Shown: positions 18,086 through 27,841 of the stretch, in pieces | Position numbering within the stretch: position 1 is the stretch's first letter | How the letters are laid out: each line of letters starts with the position of its first letter | Assembly (NCBI RefSeq): GCF_003086895.1 | Contig: NZ_CP026004.1 | Coordinates: 3,740,684 to 3,804,683 of the forward strand | Length of the DNA stretch: 64,000 nt | Reading direction: 5' to 3' | DNA from: Stenotrophomonas sp. ESTM1D_MKCIP4_1 | Lineage (GTDB): Bacteria > Pseudomonadota > Gammaproteobacteria > Xanthomonadales > Xanthomonadaceae | Position numbers and translations under genes: made by a program | The notes under the pieces: model-generated | The model's database searches: none | What the model saw: only the letters and a program-made list of their open reading frames with translations | What the model was told of the DNA's origin: nothing

Positions 18086-19236
18086 CGTGCGGGCTCCTGC
18101 GAAGTGGGTTGGGTGGGTTGCGGCTGCCGGCCAGCGGCCGGCACTACCGGGGCCGACCTTGTGTCGGGTGGAGAGCCCCCTTCTTGTTGAAGGGGGCGCG
18201 CCGAAGGCGCGGGGTTAAGGGAGGATGCGGGGGCAACCGCCCGCGCCGCAGGCGGGGGCGGTTGCCGGCCAGCGGCCGGCACGACCGGGGGCGTCGCCGG
18301 GGCCGTGGCGGGCGCGGCGCCTGCGGGCAGCGCGTCACCTTCTGCGGGGCCACCGGCGGTGCCTTCCAGGCTCTGGCGCAGCTCCGGCGGTATCCGGATC
18401 GCCGCGCCGGGGCGCAGCAGCAGCACGTCGCGGCCGCGGTCCAACTGGGCCGCAGGCTTCATTTCGCCCACCAGGAAGGCGTGGGTGTCATCGGGGCGCA
18501 GCGCGGTGATGGTGCCCACCGGGAAGCCCGGCGGGAAACGCCCGCCCAGGCCGGAGGTGACGATCTCATCGCCCACTTCCACGCCCGCGCTCAGCGGAAT
18601 ATCACGCAGTTGCAGGGTGTCGCCGCGGCCATAGACGATCAGGCGCACGCCGTTGCGCGCCACGGTAACCGGCACGGCATGGTCCGGGTCGGTCAGCAGC
18701 AGCACGGTGGAGGTTCCGCCGGTGGTACTGATCACCTGCCCCATCAAGCCGCCAGCATCGATCACCGCCTGGCCTACATGTACGCCATCGCGGCTGCCGG
18801 CATCCAGCACCAGGCGCTGCTTGACCGGGTCCAGGTCGATATCGAGGATCGGCGCCAGCTGCACGTCCAGGCCGCTGCGCTCGGCGACGTTCAGCAGTTC
18901 GCGCAGCTGGGCGTTGTCCAGTGCGGCGGTCTGCAGGCGGGTCAGGCGCGCGTTGGCCAGCAGCAGCTGGTTGCGCAGCTCGCGGGTCTCGGCCACCAGC
19001 TGGCCGTGGCTGGCGGCGTTGTCGCGCACCTGGTTGCTGAGCTTGCCGGGCAGGCCGGCCAGCGCCCACACCGGTTGCACCAGGGCGTCGGCCTGGGCGC
19101 GCACGCGCGCCAGCCAGCCGGCCTGGTCGTCCAGCACGATCAGGGTGATGGCCATGGCCAGGTAGGCGAGCAGTCGCAGCGGACTGGCGGCGTCACCGGA
19201 TCGGGAGGCTACGGGAGGACCGGCGTAGGGCGGCAC
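18082..19236 (-). CDS. mreC: Rod-shape determining protein MreC with repeat-derived C-terminal tail
   Basis: A 384-residue protein with a short cytoplasmic start, one membrane helix (~20-36), a coiled coil (~75-118) and the periplasmic two-barrel domain (~120-285, including GVHVGQAVIDAGGLMGQV and GDEIVTSGLGGRFPPGFPVG). It scaffolds PBP2 in the elongasome. The last ~100 residues (from ~290) are low-complexity Ala/Pro sequence. Within it, VVPAAGRQP occurs twice (318-326 and 364-372), each encoded by a SMAG palindrome, and residues ~339-360 are encoded by a second dispersed repeat. Core function should be intact. The tail appears lineage-specific. Confidence 0.94.
   Translation of the reverse strand: MPPYAGPPVASRSGDAASPLRLLAYLAMAITLIVLDDQAGWLARVRAQADALVQPVWALAGLPGKLSNQVRDNAASHGQLVAETRELRNQLLLANARLTRLQTAALDNAQLRELLNVAERSGLDVQLAPILDIDLDPVKQRLVLDAGSRDGVHVGQAVIDAGGLMGQVISTTGGTSTVLLLTDPDHAVPVTVARNGVRLIVYGRGDTLQLRDIPLSAGVEVGDEIVTSGLGGRFPPGFPVGTITALRPDDTHAFLVGEMKPAAQLDRGRDVLLLRPGAAIRIPPELRQSLEGTAGGPAEGDALPAGAAPATAPATPPVVPAAGRQPPPPAARAVAPASSLNPAPSARPLQQEGGSPPDTRSAPVVPAAGRQPQPTQPTSQEPAR
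18124..18286 (-). repeat. Repeats inside the mreC coding region
   Basis: Two CCGGCC-type SMAG palindromes (18124-18147 with CTAC, 18263-18286 with degenerate CGAC) flank a ~52-bp element (18163-18214). A near-identical copy of that element lies in reverse orientation at 21651-21703, outside any gene. All three are translated as part of MreC. Confidence 0.85.
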
Positions 19237-19354
19237 GGCAACAGTTCAACCAGCAAAGGACGAAGGGGAAACATGGCGGCGCCCCGCCGGTGCCGGCCCG
19301 CAGCGGCGGGCCACACCCCGGAAGGGCGCTGCAGGAACGACCAGGCGGCAGACC

Positions 19355-20512
<1,158 letters not shown>

Positions 20513-20683
20513 CTAGCTGAACCCGCGACTTGGCTGGGTTTCGGCCCAATTGGGCATCACCCGGTTCTGGCCCTGAGCGGCACCAGCAGGTAACCTTTGC
20601 GCCGTCGGGCGCCCAAGGGCGCCATTTGCTTGCTGGCAGACGCCGGCTGGCCACCCCCAAATTCACCGCATAGGCTTACATCG

Positions 20684-21622
20684 ATGTCCGCTCTGATCTG
20701 TGGTTCTCTTGCTTTCGACACCATCATGGTGTTCCCGGACCAGTTCAAGAACCACATCCTGCCGGACAAGGTGCACATCCTGAACGTGTCCTTCCTGGTC
20801 CCGCGCATGCGCCGCGAACTGGGCGGCTGCGCCGGCAACATCGCTTACAACCTGAAGCTGCTGGGCGGCAGCCCGATCCCGATGGGCACCGTCGGCCAGG
20901 ATTTCGCACCGTACCGTGAGCACTTCGAGCGCATGGACATCGACCTGAGCCAGGTCCGCGTGCTGGACGACATGTTCACCCCGCAGTGCTTCATCACCAC
21001 CGACCACGACAACAACCAGATCACCGCGTTCCATCCGGGCGCGATGATGCGTTCGCACGAGAACCACGTGAAGGACGTGCCGGGCGTCACCTTCGGCATC
21101 GTTGCGCCGGACGGCCGTGACGGCATGATCCAGAACGCGGCCGAGTTCCTGGAATGCGGCATCCCCTTCATCTTCGACCCGGGCCAGGCGCTGCCGCTGT
21201 TCAACGGCCCGGAGCTGCGCGATTTCATCGAGCAGGCCGACTACGTGGTGGTCAACGACTACGAGTCGAACCTGCTGCAGGAACGCACCGGCTGGGATGA
21301 GAAGCAGATCGTGAGCCGGGTGAAGGCCTACATCACCACCCGTGGCCCGAAGGGCGCGGTCATCCACACCCCGGAAAAGAGCTACGACATTCCGCCGGCG
21401 CACGAGCGCCGCGTGGTCGACCCGACCGGCTGTGGCGACGCCTTCCGTGCCGGCCTGATCTACGGCATCGAGAAGGGCTACGACTGGCTGACCATCGGCC
21501 GCATGGCCAACCTGATGGGCGCGCTGAAGGTAGAGCACCCGGGCACGCAGAACCAGCGCTTCACCTTTGAAGAGTTCCACGACCAGTTCAAGCAGCAGTT
21601 CGGTTACGCGCTGGGCGCGTAA
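20684..21622 (+). CDS. PfkB-family carbohydrate/adenosine kinase
   Basis: A 312-residue ribokinase-fold kinase. Signatures: GGCAGNIAYNLKLLGGSP near residue 47 (substrate lid and di-Gly site), and the C-terminal DPTGCGDAFRAGLIYG, which holds the catalytic Asp and anion hole. The protein resembles bacterial adenosine/inosine-type PfkB kinases more than fructokinases, but the substrate cannot be fixed from sequence. The ATG at 20684 (MSALICGSLAFDT) gives the normal N-terminal beta strand. An upstream extension is unlikely. About 280 bases separate it from divergent mreB, with no further gene seen. Confidence 0.88.
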   Translation: MSALICGSLAFDTIMVFPDQFKNHILPDKVHILNVSFLVPRMRRELGGCAGNIAYNLKLLGGSPIPMGTVGQDFAPYREHFERMDIDLSQVRVLDDMFTPQCFITTDHDNNQITAFHPGAMMRSHENHVKDVPGVTFGIVAPDGRDGMIQNAAEFLECGIPFIFDPGQALPLFNGPELRDFIEQADYVVVNDYESNLLQERTGWDEKQIVSRVKAYITTRGPKGAVIHTPEKSYDIPPAHERRVVDPTGCGDAFRAGLIYGIEKGYDWLTIGRMANLMGALKVEHPGTQNQRFTFEEFHDQFKQQFGYALGA

Positions 21623-21650
21623 GCCGGACTGACCGCGCATTTCACCTTAT

Positions 21651-21978
21651 CCCCGCGCCTTCGGCGCGCCCCCTTGAACAACAAGGGGGCTTTCCACCCG
21701 ACGGGTCATCAGGATCTGCTCTGGTGGGTGTCGACCTTGGTCGACGCTGCCGGCCAGCGGCCGGCACTACCTGGACCGCCGGGCATGCCCGGCGCTACCG
21801 TAGATCGCTCTGGTAGGCGTCGACCTTGGTCGACCTGCCGGCCAGCGGCCGGCACTACCCGCAGCGCCGGGCATGGCGCGGCATTACCGTAGATCGCTCT
21901 GGTGGGTGTCGACCTTGGTCGACCTGCCGGCCAGCGGCCGGCACTGCCTGGAGCAGCCGAGCGTGGGCTCGGCTCTAC
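21651..21978. repeat. Repeat cluster: 52-bp element plus three 89-bp SMAG composites
   Basis: The 352-base space between the kinase and the HAD gene has no coding content. It starts with the ~52-bp element that also lies inside mreC (21651-21703). Then come three copies of a composite spaced exactly 89 bases apart (anchor TCGACC at 21731, 21820, 21909). Each carries a GTCGACC palindrome, a CCGGCCAGCGGCCGG palindrome and, in the first two, a CCGGGCATG-type element. The last element ends in CTAC at 21975-21978, which overlaps the HAD stop codon. Confidence 0.85.
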
Positions 21979-22598
21979 AAGGCCGCCAGCAGTGCGCGGC
22001 AATCGGCGAAATGCCAATCGGCACGGCCCGGCCAGGGGTTCTCGGGCAGGTTGACCAGCACTGTGCGGGCGCCGGCGGCACGACCGCACTCCAGGTCGTA
22101 GACGTGGTCGCCTACCATCACGCCTGCGTCGGCGCCGATTCCCCAGCGCCGCAGGTGCTGCTGCACGCCATCGGGCGAAGGCTTGGGCACCGCTTCATCG
22201 CGCCCGATGATCGCCGCATCCTCGAACAGATCCCCTACCCCGATCGCCTCCAGCGTCAGCTTCGCCAGCGCGTGATCGTTGCGGGTGAGGATGCCCAGCC
22301 GGCAGCCGGCCGCCGCCAGCGCTCGCAGCAGTTCGACCGCGCCTGGCGCCGGCAGTGCGTTTTCGGCCAGGCCACGTTCGTGTTCCAGCAGCCAGGCGTG
22401 CTTCCGTGCCGCTTCGACATCGGGCAGGCCCGCCAGATGCGCCAGGATGTCATCGCCCGGCGGGATGCCCAGCTCGCGCTTGATGCGCTCGAAATCATGC
22501 ATGGCCACAGTCAGCGTGCCATCCATGTCGAACACCCAGTGGCGCACGGCCGATAGAGGCGGCGCCACCTCCACGGCGCTGGCCGTCACTTCCACCAC
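21975..22598 (-). CDS. HAD-superfamily hydrolase (phosphoglycolate phosphatase-like)
   Basis: A 207-residue HAD phosphatase. Motif I is VFDMDGTLT (nucleophile and acid Asp), motif II the Thr in LGILTRND, motif III the Lys in AVPKPSPDG, and motif IV the Asp pair in MVGDHVYDLECG. A helical cap lies between motifs I and II. The profile fits Gph/YjjG-type small-molecule phosphatases; the substrate is not determinable. The start overlaps the upstream lipoprotein gene by 13 bases. The stop TAG (21977-21975) is part of a SMAG GTAG head. Confidence 0.88.
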   Translation of the reverse strand: MVEVTASAVEVAPPLSAVRHWVFDMDGTLTVAMHDFERIKRELGIPPGDDILAHLAGLPDVEAARKHAWLLEHERGLAENALPAPGAVELLRALAAAGCRLGILTRNDHALAKLTLEAIGVGDLFEDAAIIGRDEAVPKPSPDGVQQHLRRWGIGADAGVMVGDHVYDLECGRAAGARTVLVNLPENPWPGRADWHFADCRALLAAL

Positions 22599-23317
22599 TG
22601 CGGCATGCGGCTGGTGTCCACGCCGCCGGTCTCGAACACGGCAGTGCGGGTGCCACCGGCCTTCACCGGGAATTCAATGCTGATCGACGTGCCCTTCTGG
22701 GCCAGCTTCCACAGCGCCTTCTGGTCGGTGATGAACATCGCGATGGCCTCGTCGGTCTTCGGGCGCCAGGCGGCCATCGCGACCGGCTTGCCATCGTCCA
22801 CGGTCACCTTCACCGAACACTGCGGGCAGCGGAAATCACCGGCCTGCAGCACCAGGTAGGCGTGGCGCTTCCATTCCGGATGGTCGCGGAACACCAGCTG
22901 CACCGGCTTGGCGCCACTGCCGTCCACGTCCACCCGTTCCTTGCTGTAGATCGACGCGGAGCGCTGCACGCCCTTGCTGCCGACCGGAATCTCGTTGTAC
23001 TGCCACAGCGCCTGCAGGCGGCGCAGGTTGCGGGCGGCATCGGCCTTGGCCTTCACCTCGTCGTAGCCGGCGGCGATGCGTTCGGCTGCGGCGGTGTCCT
23101 TGTACTGGTCCAGCAGCGAACCGCCGTGGATGCGTGCGCGTTCCCAGTCCTGTGCCGCCACGGCGGTGTCGTACTGCTTGGCAACGTCTTCGGCCTTGGC
23201 CTCCTTCTGCGCCTGGGCGGCGGCGGCTGCGGCTTCCTGCGCCTTGCGCTCTTCCTCGGGGTTGCTGCAGGCGGCCAGGGCCAGGGCGCAGGCGGTGATC
23301 AGGATCAGACGTTTCAT
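22586..23317 (-). CDS. Lipoprotein with coiled coil and CPQC motif, function unknown
   Basis: A 243-residue predicted lipoprotein (LAAC lipobox, Cys ~17). After the lipobox comes a highly charged Ala/Glu/Lys/Gln segment (residues ~20-110) likely to form a coiled coil. A folded C-terminal part contains FRCPQCSVKVTVDDG. The paired cysteines could bind metal or form a disulphide. The ending, DTSRMPQWWK, is Trp-rich. I do not recognise a named family. It is probably co-transcribed with the HAD gene, with which it overlaps. Confidence 0.72.
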   Translation of the reverse strand: MKRLILITACALALAACSNPEEERKAQEAAAAAAQAQKEAKAEDVAKQYDTAVAAQDWERARIHGGSLLDQYKDTAAAERIAAGYDEVKAKADAARNLRRLQALWQYNEIPVGSKGVQRSASIYSKERVDVDGSGAKPVQLVFRDHPEWKRHAYLVLQAGDFRCPQCSVKVTVDDGKPVAMAAWRPKTDEAIAMFITDQKALWKLAQKGTSISIEFPVKAGGTRTAVFETGGVDTSRMPQWWK

Positions 23318-23346
23318 GTGGAGGTCCTTCGTGTGTGCACTGTTCT

Positions 23347-23446
23347 GTAGAGTCGAGCGTGCTCGACTGGCACTTCAAGAGCAGTCGAGCACGCTCGACT
23401 CTACAGAAGCGTGGAGCAACGGCAGTCGAGCATGGCTCGACGCTAC
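23347..23446. repeat. SMAG triplet upstream of the lipoprotein gene
   Basis: Three AGTCGAGC-type palindromes: GTAG at 23347-23350, and CTAC ends near 23401 and at 23443-23446. The first two form an inverted pair. Confidence 0.85.
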
Positions 23447-23478
23447 AAAAAAAACGCCGGGGGATACCCGGCGTTTCT
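23447..23478 (-). terminator. Terminator after the M1 aminopeptidase gene
   Basis: ACGCCGGG pairs with CCCGGCGT around a short loop. On the minus strand the stem is followed by TTTTTTTT. It begins 2 bases after the stop of the peptidase gene. Confidence 0.88.
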
Positions 23479-23480
23479 GC

Positions 23481-25409
23481 TTACTTGGCTTCGGCCTTGG
23501 CCAGCAGATCCTGCACCGAGGCGGTGGTGATCGGGTGGTAGCCCGGCTTGGCCTTCTCGAAGGCCTGCTTGGCCAGCGCCAGACCTTCCGGGGTCTTCAC
23601 CAGTTCGGCGTAGATCGGCATGATCAGCTTGCGACGGCCGACGCGCTCGATGAACGCGGCGGCGGCGTCATTGGCCTGCTGATAGCCGCTGCGGATGGCC
23701 AGCGGGTACCAGCGCATGGCGATTTCGCCATTGGCGGTGCCGGTGAAGTGATAGGCCTTGTCCAGCGTGGCCAGCTTGTCCAGCGACAGGGTGGCGCCCA
23801 GGCCATCGATGAAGCGGACCCATTCCTGGGTGCCCCACTCGGCGGTGACCTGGCTGCCCGGCAGGCTGCCGGCACCGGAGAACGCGATGCGCGCCGCATC
23901 GACGCTGCTGAAGTTGCGCGACTGCGCCTTGGTGGCGAACGACGGGATACCCGGCTCGTCCAGCCAGGCCTTCAGTTCGGCCTCGCTCACCGCCGAGGGG
24001 TTCTTCGGCAGCAGGTTCTTCTTCAAGTAGTCGACGAACTGGTCGGTGTTGGCGCTCTGGAAGGCATGGTCATCGAACCAGCCACGCAGGAACGGGTCAA
24101 AGGTTTCGCGGCCGAAACGCTGTTCCAGGAACTCCAGGAACCACGAACCCTTGACGTAGGCGACCTGGCTCAGGGCTTCGTCGGGGTCACGCTCGTTCAG
24201 CGGCGGCAGCGCCAGCGCCTGGTCGGCCGGGCTCATGTCCTTCACTTCGGCCAGCAGATCGGTCTGGTCGATCTGCTTCTCCATCTCGGCCATCTCCTTG
24301 CCGTACAGGGCTTCGGTGATGCGCCCCTGGACGTAGGTGGTGAAGCCTTCATTGAGCCAGATGTCCTTCCAGCTGGCGTTGGTCACCAGGTTGCCCGACC
24401 AGCTGTGCGCCAGTTCGTGGGCGACCAGCGAAACCAGCGACTTGTCGCCGACGATGACGGTCGGGGTGGCGAAGGTCAGGCGCGGGTTTTCCATGCCGCC
24501 GAACGGGAACGACGGCGGCAGCACCAGCATGTCGTAGCGGCCCCAGCGGTATTCGCCGTACAGCTTCTCGGCGGCACCGATCATCTTTTCGGTGTCTTCA
24601 AATTCCTTGGCGGCCTTGTTCACCATGGTCGGTTCGGCCCAGACGCCGGAGCGGCCGGAAATCGGCTCGAACACCAGGTCACCCGCGGCGATGGCCAGCA
24701 GGTAGGACGGAATCGGCTGCGGCATCTTGAAGGTGTAATCACCGTCACGCGCGGCCTTCGGGTCGTTGTCGGCGCTCATCAGCACCATCACGTCGGGGCG
24801 CGAGGTCACGTGCGCGCTGTAGGTGAAGCGCACGCTGGGGGTGTCCTGCAGCGGCACCCAGGAACGGGCGTGGATGGCCTGCGACTGGCTGAACATGAAG
24901 GGCAGCTTCCTGCCCTCGGTCATCGACGGCTCCAGCCACTGCAGGCCGGAGGCGGTCGGTGCGGTGTGGTAGGTCACTTCCACCTTGGCCGGCTGGGCCG
25001 GCGCTTCGATGGTCAGCTTGCTGCCGAACACCTTGTCGACCGGGGCCAGCTCGAACTTCAGCGGGCTGCGCGCGCCGTCGGCGGCGATGGCCTCGACCTT
25101 GGAGACGCTCAGTTCGCGGGTGTCGAGCACCAGCTGCTGGGCATCCTTCTGCTTCCATTCCAGGGTGTAGGTGGCGGTGCCGCCGATCTGCTTCTGGTCG
25201 AAGTCCAGCTTCAGATCCAGCGCGATGTCCTTGATGACGACCTTGTCCGGCTCGGCGTACGAGCTTTCGTCGTGGCTGCGGTTCTCGGCGTTCACGGGGG
25301 CGGCAGGGGCCTTTTCGGCAGTCGGGGCGGCGGCGGGCGCGGCCGCCTCCTGGGAGCAGCCGGCGGCCAGGGCCACGGCCAGCGGAAGGAGCATCAGCGG
25401 ATTACGCAT
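23481..25409 (-). CDS. M1-family zinc aminopeptidase, LTA4-hydrolase-like lipoprotein
   Basis: A 642-residue exported metallopeptidase that should remove N-terminal residues from peptides in the envelope. The signal ends AAGC (Cys ~18), so it is a likely lipoprotein, followed by an Ala/Pro linker. Exopeptidase motif GGMEN and zinc motif HELAHSWSGN...NEGF are intact. The C-terminal helical domain has the LTA4H/aminopeptidase B pattern. Length fits that subfamily rather than PepN (870). The gene has its own terminator and stands alone between repeat clusters. Confidence 0.92.
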   Translation of the reverse strand: MRNPLMLLPLAVALAAGCSQEAAAPAAAPTAEKAPAAPVNAENRSHDESSYAEPDKVVIKDIALDLKLDFDQKQIGGTATYTLEWKQKDAQQLVLDTRELSVSKVEAIAADGARSPLKFELAPVDKVFGSKLTIEAPAQPAKVEVTYHTAPTASGLQWLEPSMTEGRKLPFMFSQSQAIHARSWVPLQDTPSVRFTYSAHVTSRPDVMVLMSADNDPKAARDGDYTFKMPQPIPSYLLAIAAGDLVFEPISGRSGVWAEPTMVNKAAKEFEDTEKMIGAAEKLYGEYRWGRYDMLVLPPSFPFGGMENPRLTFATPTVIVGDKSLVSLVAHELAHSWSGNLVTNASWKDIWLNEGFTTYVQGRITEALYGKEMAEMEKQIDQTDLLAEVKDMSPADQALALPPLNERDPDEALSQVAYVKGSWFLEFLEQRFGRETFDPFLRGWFDDHAFQSANTDQFVDYLKKNLLPKNPSAVSEAELKAWLDEPGIPSFATKAQSRNFSSVDAARIAFSGAGSLPGSQVTAEWGTQEWVRFIDGLGATLSLDKLATLDKAYHFTGTANGEIAMRWYPLAIRSGYQQANDAAAAFIERVGRRKLIMPIYAELVKTPEGLALAKQAFEKAKPGYHPITTASVQDLLAKAEAK

Positions 25410-25483
25410 GAATCGGGACCGTTACGGGGGATCAAACCCCAATGGTACCTCGCCCCCGGCCCGGAGGGTGCCACCCGCCCCCG

Positions 25484-25607
25484 GTAGGTGCCAACCTTGG
25501 TTGGCACGAACCCATCCACGCGTGCGGCAGGCCCGTGCCGACCAAGATCGGCACCTACCAGAGCGGATGGCCGGTGCGGGCGTGTACCAACAAAGGTTGG
25601 CACCTAC
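25484..25607. repeat. SMAG triplet between the M1 peptidase gene and ubiE
   Basis: Three GCCAACC- or GCCGACC-type palindromes. The first has GTAG at 25484-25487, and the others end in CTAC near 25558 and at 25604-25607. The last ends 12 bases from the ubiE stop. Confidence 0.8.
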
Positions 25608-25618
25608 CAGAGCAGGAA

Positions 25619-26380
25619 TTACAGCTTGTAGCCGGAATGGATCGAGACGATGCCGCCGGTCAGGTTCTTGTAGTGGCAGCGCTCGAAGCCGGCCTGCCCC
25701 ATCATCGCCTTCAGTTCTTCCTGCGGCGGGTGCTTGCGGATGCTCTCGGCCAGGTACTGGTAGCTGTCCGAATCGTTGGCGAACAGCTTGCCCAGCTTGG
25801 GCAGGATCCTGAACGAGTGGAAATCGTAGATCGGCTTGAACCAGTCGGCGGTGACTTCGGAGAACTCCAGCACGCGGGCCTGGCCGCCCACCTTCAGCAC
25901 GCGGTACATCTCGCGCAGGCCGGCATCCTTGTCGGTCACGTTGCGCAGGCCGAAAGCAATGGTCACCAGATCGAAGCTGTTGTCCGGGAACGGCAGGGCT
26001 TCGGCGTTGCACTGCACGTAGTCCAGGCCCAGCACCAGGCCGCGGTTGGTCAGGCGGTCACGGCCGACCGACAGCATGCCGGCATTGATGTCGCCCAGCA
26101 CCACCGAACCCTCGGCACCCACGCGCTCTTTCAGCAGGGCGGCGATGTCGCCGGTGCCGCCGGCCAGGTCGAGCACGCGGTCACCGGGCTTAACCTGCGC
26201 GGTGGCCACGTAATAGCGCTTCCAGGCCCGGTGCACGCCGAGGCTCATCAGGTCGTTCATCAGGTCGTAGTTGCGCGCGACCGAGGTGAACACCTCGCCG
26301 ACAAGCTTCTGCTTGTCCTTGGCGGCCACGTCGCGGAACCCGAAATGGGTGGTACCGGATTTGTAGGGGGATTCGCTCAT
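25619..26380 (-). CDS. ubiE: Ubiquinone/menaquinone C-methyltransferase
   Basis: A 253-residue class I SAM methyltransferase that adds the C-methyl group in quinone synthesis. Conserved blocks: [30 protein letters not shown] (SAM motif I), [15 protein letters not shown], and [19 protein letters not shown] with the C-terminal [11 protein letters not shown]. Length matches the family. It is divergent from the deaminase at 26461 with only 80 bases between them. A SMAG triplet follows its stop. Confidence 0.96.
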   Translation of the reverse strand: MSESPYKSGTTHFGFRDVAAKDKQKLVGEVFTSVARNYDLMNDLMSLGVHRAWKRYYVATAQVKPGDRVLDLAGGTGDIAALLKERVGAEGSVVLGDINAGMLSVGRDRLTNRGLVLGLDYVQCNAEALPFPDNSFDLVTIAFGLRNVTDKDAGLREMYRVLKVGGQARVLEFSEVTADWFKPIYDFHSFRILPKLGKLFANDSDSYQYLAESIRKHPPQEELKAMMGQAGFERCHYKNLTGGIVSIHSGYKL

Positions 26381-26460
26381 GCCCTGATTATCGCACCGCC
26401 GGGGCCGCTGCGGGGTAACCGCGCCTTATCATGGCGGCCCATGACCCACCGGAGCCCCGC

Positions 26461-26913
26461 ATGATCACCACGCCCGACTACCAGGCCCTGCTGCAGACCG
26501 CCATCGCCGAAGCCCGACAGGGCCTTGCCGAGGGTGGCGTGCCGATCGGCGCGGCGCTATACCACAACGATGGCCGCCTGCTGGGCTGCGGTCACAACCG
26601 CCGCGTGCAGGAAGGCGATCCGTCGGTGCACGGCGAAACCGATGCCTTCCGCAAGGCCGGCCGCCAGCGCCGTTACCAGGACACCATCATGGTCACCACC
26701 CTGGCACCGTGCTGGTACTGCTCCGGGCTGGTGCGCCAGTTCAACATCGGCACCGTGGTGGTCGGCGAATCGCGCACCTTCCAGGGCGGCATCGACTGGC
26801 TGCGCGAGAACGGCGTCAACGTGATCGACCTGGACAGCCAGGAATGCGTGGACCTGCTGGGTGGCTTCATTGCGCAGCATCCGGAAATCTGGAACGAAGA
26901 CATCGGCGAATAA
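26461..26913 (+). CDS. Cytosine deaminase, yeast Fcy1 type
   Basis: A 150-residue zinc hydrolase of the CDA fold. Zinc and catalytic residues are present: HGE (His57, Glu59) and PCWYC (Cys84, Cys87). Overall layout, including GGVPIGAALYHNDGRLLGCGHNRR near the start and the ending PEIWNEDIGE, closely parallels yeast cytosine deaminase rather than bacterial CodA (an amidohydrolase) or tRNA deaminase TadA. It would convert cytosine to uracil for pyrimidine salvage. A guanine deaminase role is less likely. The ATG at 26461 gives the canonical N-terminus. Confidence 0.85.
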   Translation: MITTPDYQALLQTAIAEARQGLAEGGVPIGAALYHNDGRLLGCGHNRRVQEGDPSVHGETDAFRKAGRQRRYQDTIMVTTLAPCWYCSGLVRQFNIGTVVVGESRTFQGGIDWLRENGVNVIDLDSQECVDLLGGFIAQHPEIWNEDIGE

Positions 26914-27111
26914 GCCTTCGCCCGTCGTTCTGCATCCACGTAGATGAACGCTTCAGAGCCGGCACAGGCTTGTGCCGGCTGCGTCTGCGCGCGTCGATGT
27001 GCGCTGGCGCACAGTCAGCTGGATACGTTGCACACGCGCTGCTAACACTGCCTTCGCAGCGCGCGCCTAGGGTGGAACCACCGGGGCCCCTTGTCCCGGC
27101 GGAGCAAGCCC

Positions 27112-27369
27112 ATGAGCGCGCACGCCGTACACCCCCTGCCCGACCCTGCCCTCGCCGGCATCCGCCACCGTCTGGCGCAACAGTTCGCGCTGCATCGAAA
27201 TGGCGCCCCTTTCTGGACCGCATTCCAGGACATGCAGCAGGAACTCACCCGCGATCACCCGCGCGACCACGTGCGGCTGTGCAACGCGATGGCCGACATG
27301 GCCGAAGACTTGGGCGCAGTCACGCACGCGCAGCGCATAGATGGCAACACCGGCTGCACACCGCGCTGA
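27112..27369 (+). CDS. Hypothetical small protein (85 residues)
   Basis: I do not recognise it. It has no signal peptide or membrane segment, and is rich in His, Arg and Asp with two short helices (ALAGIRHRLAQQFALH and RLCNAMADMAEDLG). The ATG at 27112 has GGAG 8 bases upstream, supporting translation over the longer frame from 27091. It begins a run of three small plus-strand genes. Codon use resembles its neighbours. Confidence 0.5.
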   Translation: MSAHAVHPLPDPALAGIRHRLAQQFALHRNGAPFWTAFQDMQQELTRDHPRDHVRLCNAMADMAEDLGAVTHAQRIDGNTGCTPR

Positions 27370-27442
27370 CGCTGCATGCACCGGCATCTCGCCACACTGG
27401 CATCAACCCCCACTCCCTGCCACCCAACCGAATTGGAATGCC

Positions 27443-27769
27443 ATGCACGCTGAAGTCCCCGCCATCCCACCGGTTATCGACGTCGATGCTGAACTCGATC
27501 ACTGGCGCCGGCAGCATGCCGACGGCGCGTTGTCGCACAACTCGTTCGGCTCCTACGTGCCGTGGATCAAGTTCGCCTGCGATTCGCTGATCACCCAGCC
27601 GCGCGCCAGCAACGCCGAGCGCGATGAGACCTTCCAGACCCAGTACGCCCTGCAGATCATGCCGCGCCTGAGCGAGGCGCAGGCCCGTGAGTTCGTCGAC
27701 CGCTGCTGGCAGCACGTGTACCAGACCAGCCGGGTGCAGCTGCAGGACGCCCCGCGCCTTCGCGCCTGA
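27443..27769 (+). CDS. Hypothetical protein (108 residues)
   Basis: A soluble, acidic-to-neutral protein of unknown function with no recognisable domain. Conserved-looking aromatic residues occur in HWRRQHADG, SYVPWIKFACDS and DRCWQHVYQTSR, which suggests a compact helical fold. The ATG at 27443 follows GGAATGCC and is preferred over the longer frame. It lies 73 bases after the previous small gene and may share a transcript with it. Confidence 0.6.
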   Translation: MHAEVPAIPPVIDVDAELDHWRRQHADGALSHNSFGSYVPWIKFACDSLITQPRASNAERDETFQTQYALQIMPRLSEAQAREFVDRCWQHVYQTSRVQLQDAPRLRA

Positions 27770-27841
27770 CCCTGCTGCGGCTGCACGGCCCGTGCACGGG
27801 CCGCTGCCGATCATCGTCGTCACCTGGGTGGAACGACGACG

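Noticed and set aside
15527-18190. An 887-residue plus-strand open frame opposite mrdA-mreD
   Set aside because: Shadow of PBP2 and MreD in high-GC sequence; no domains and no ribosome site.
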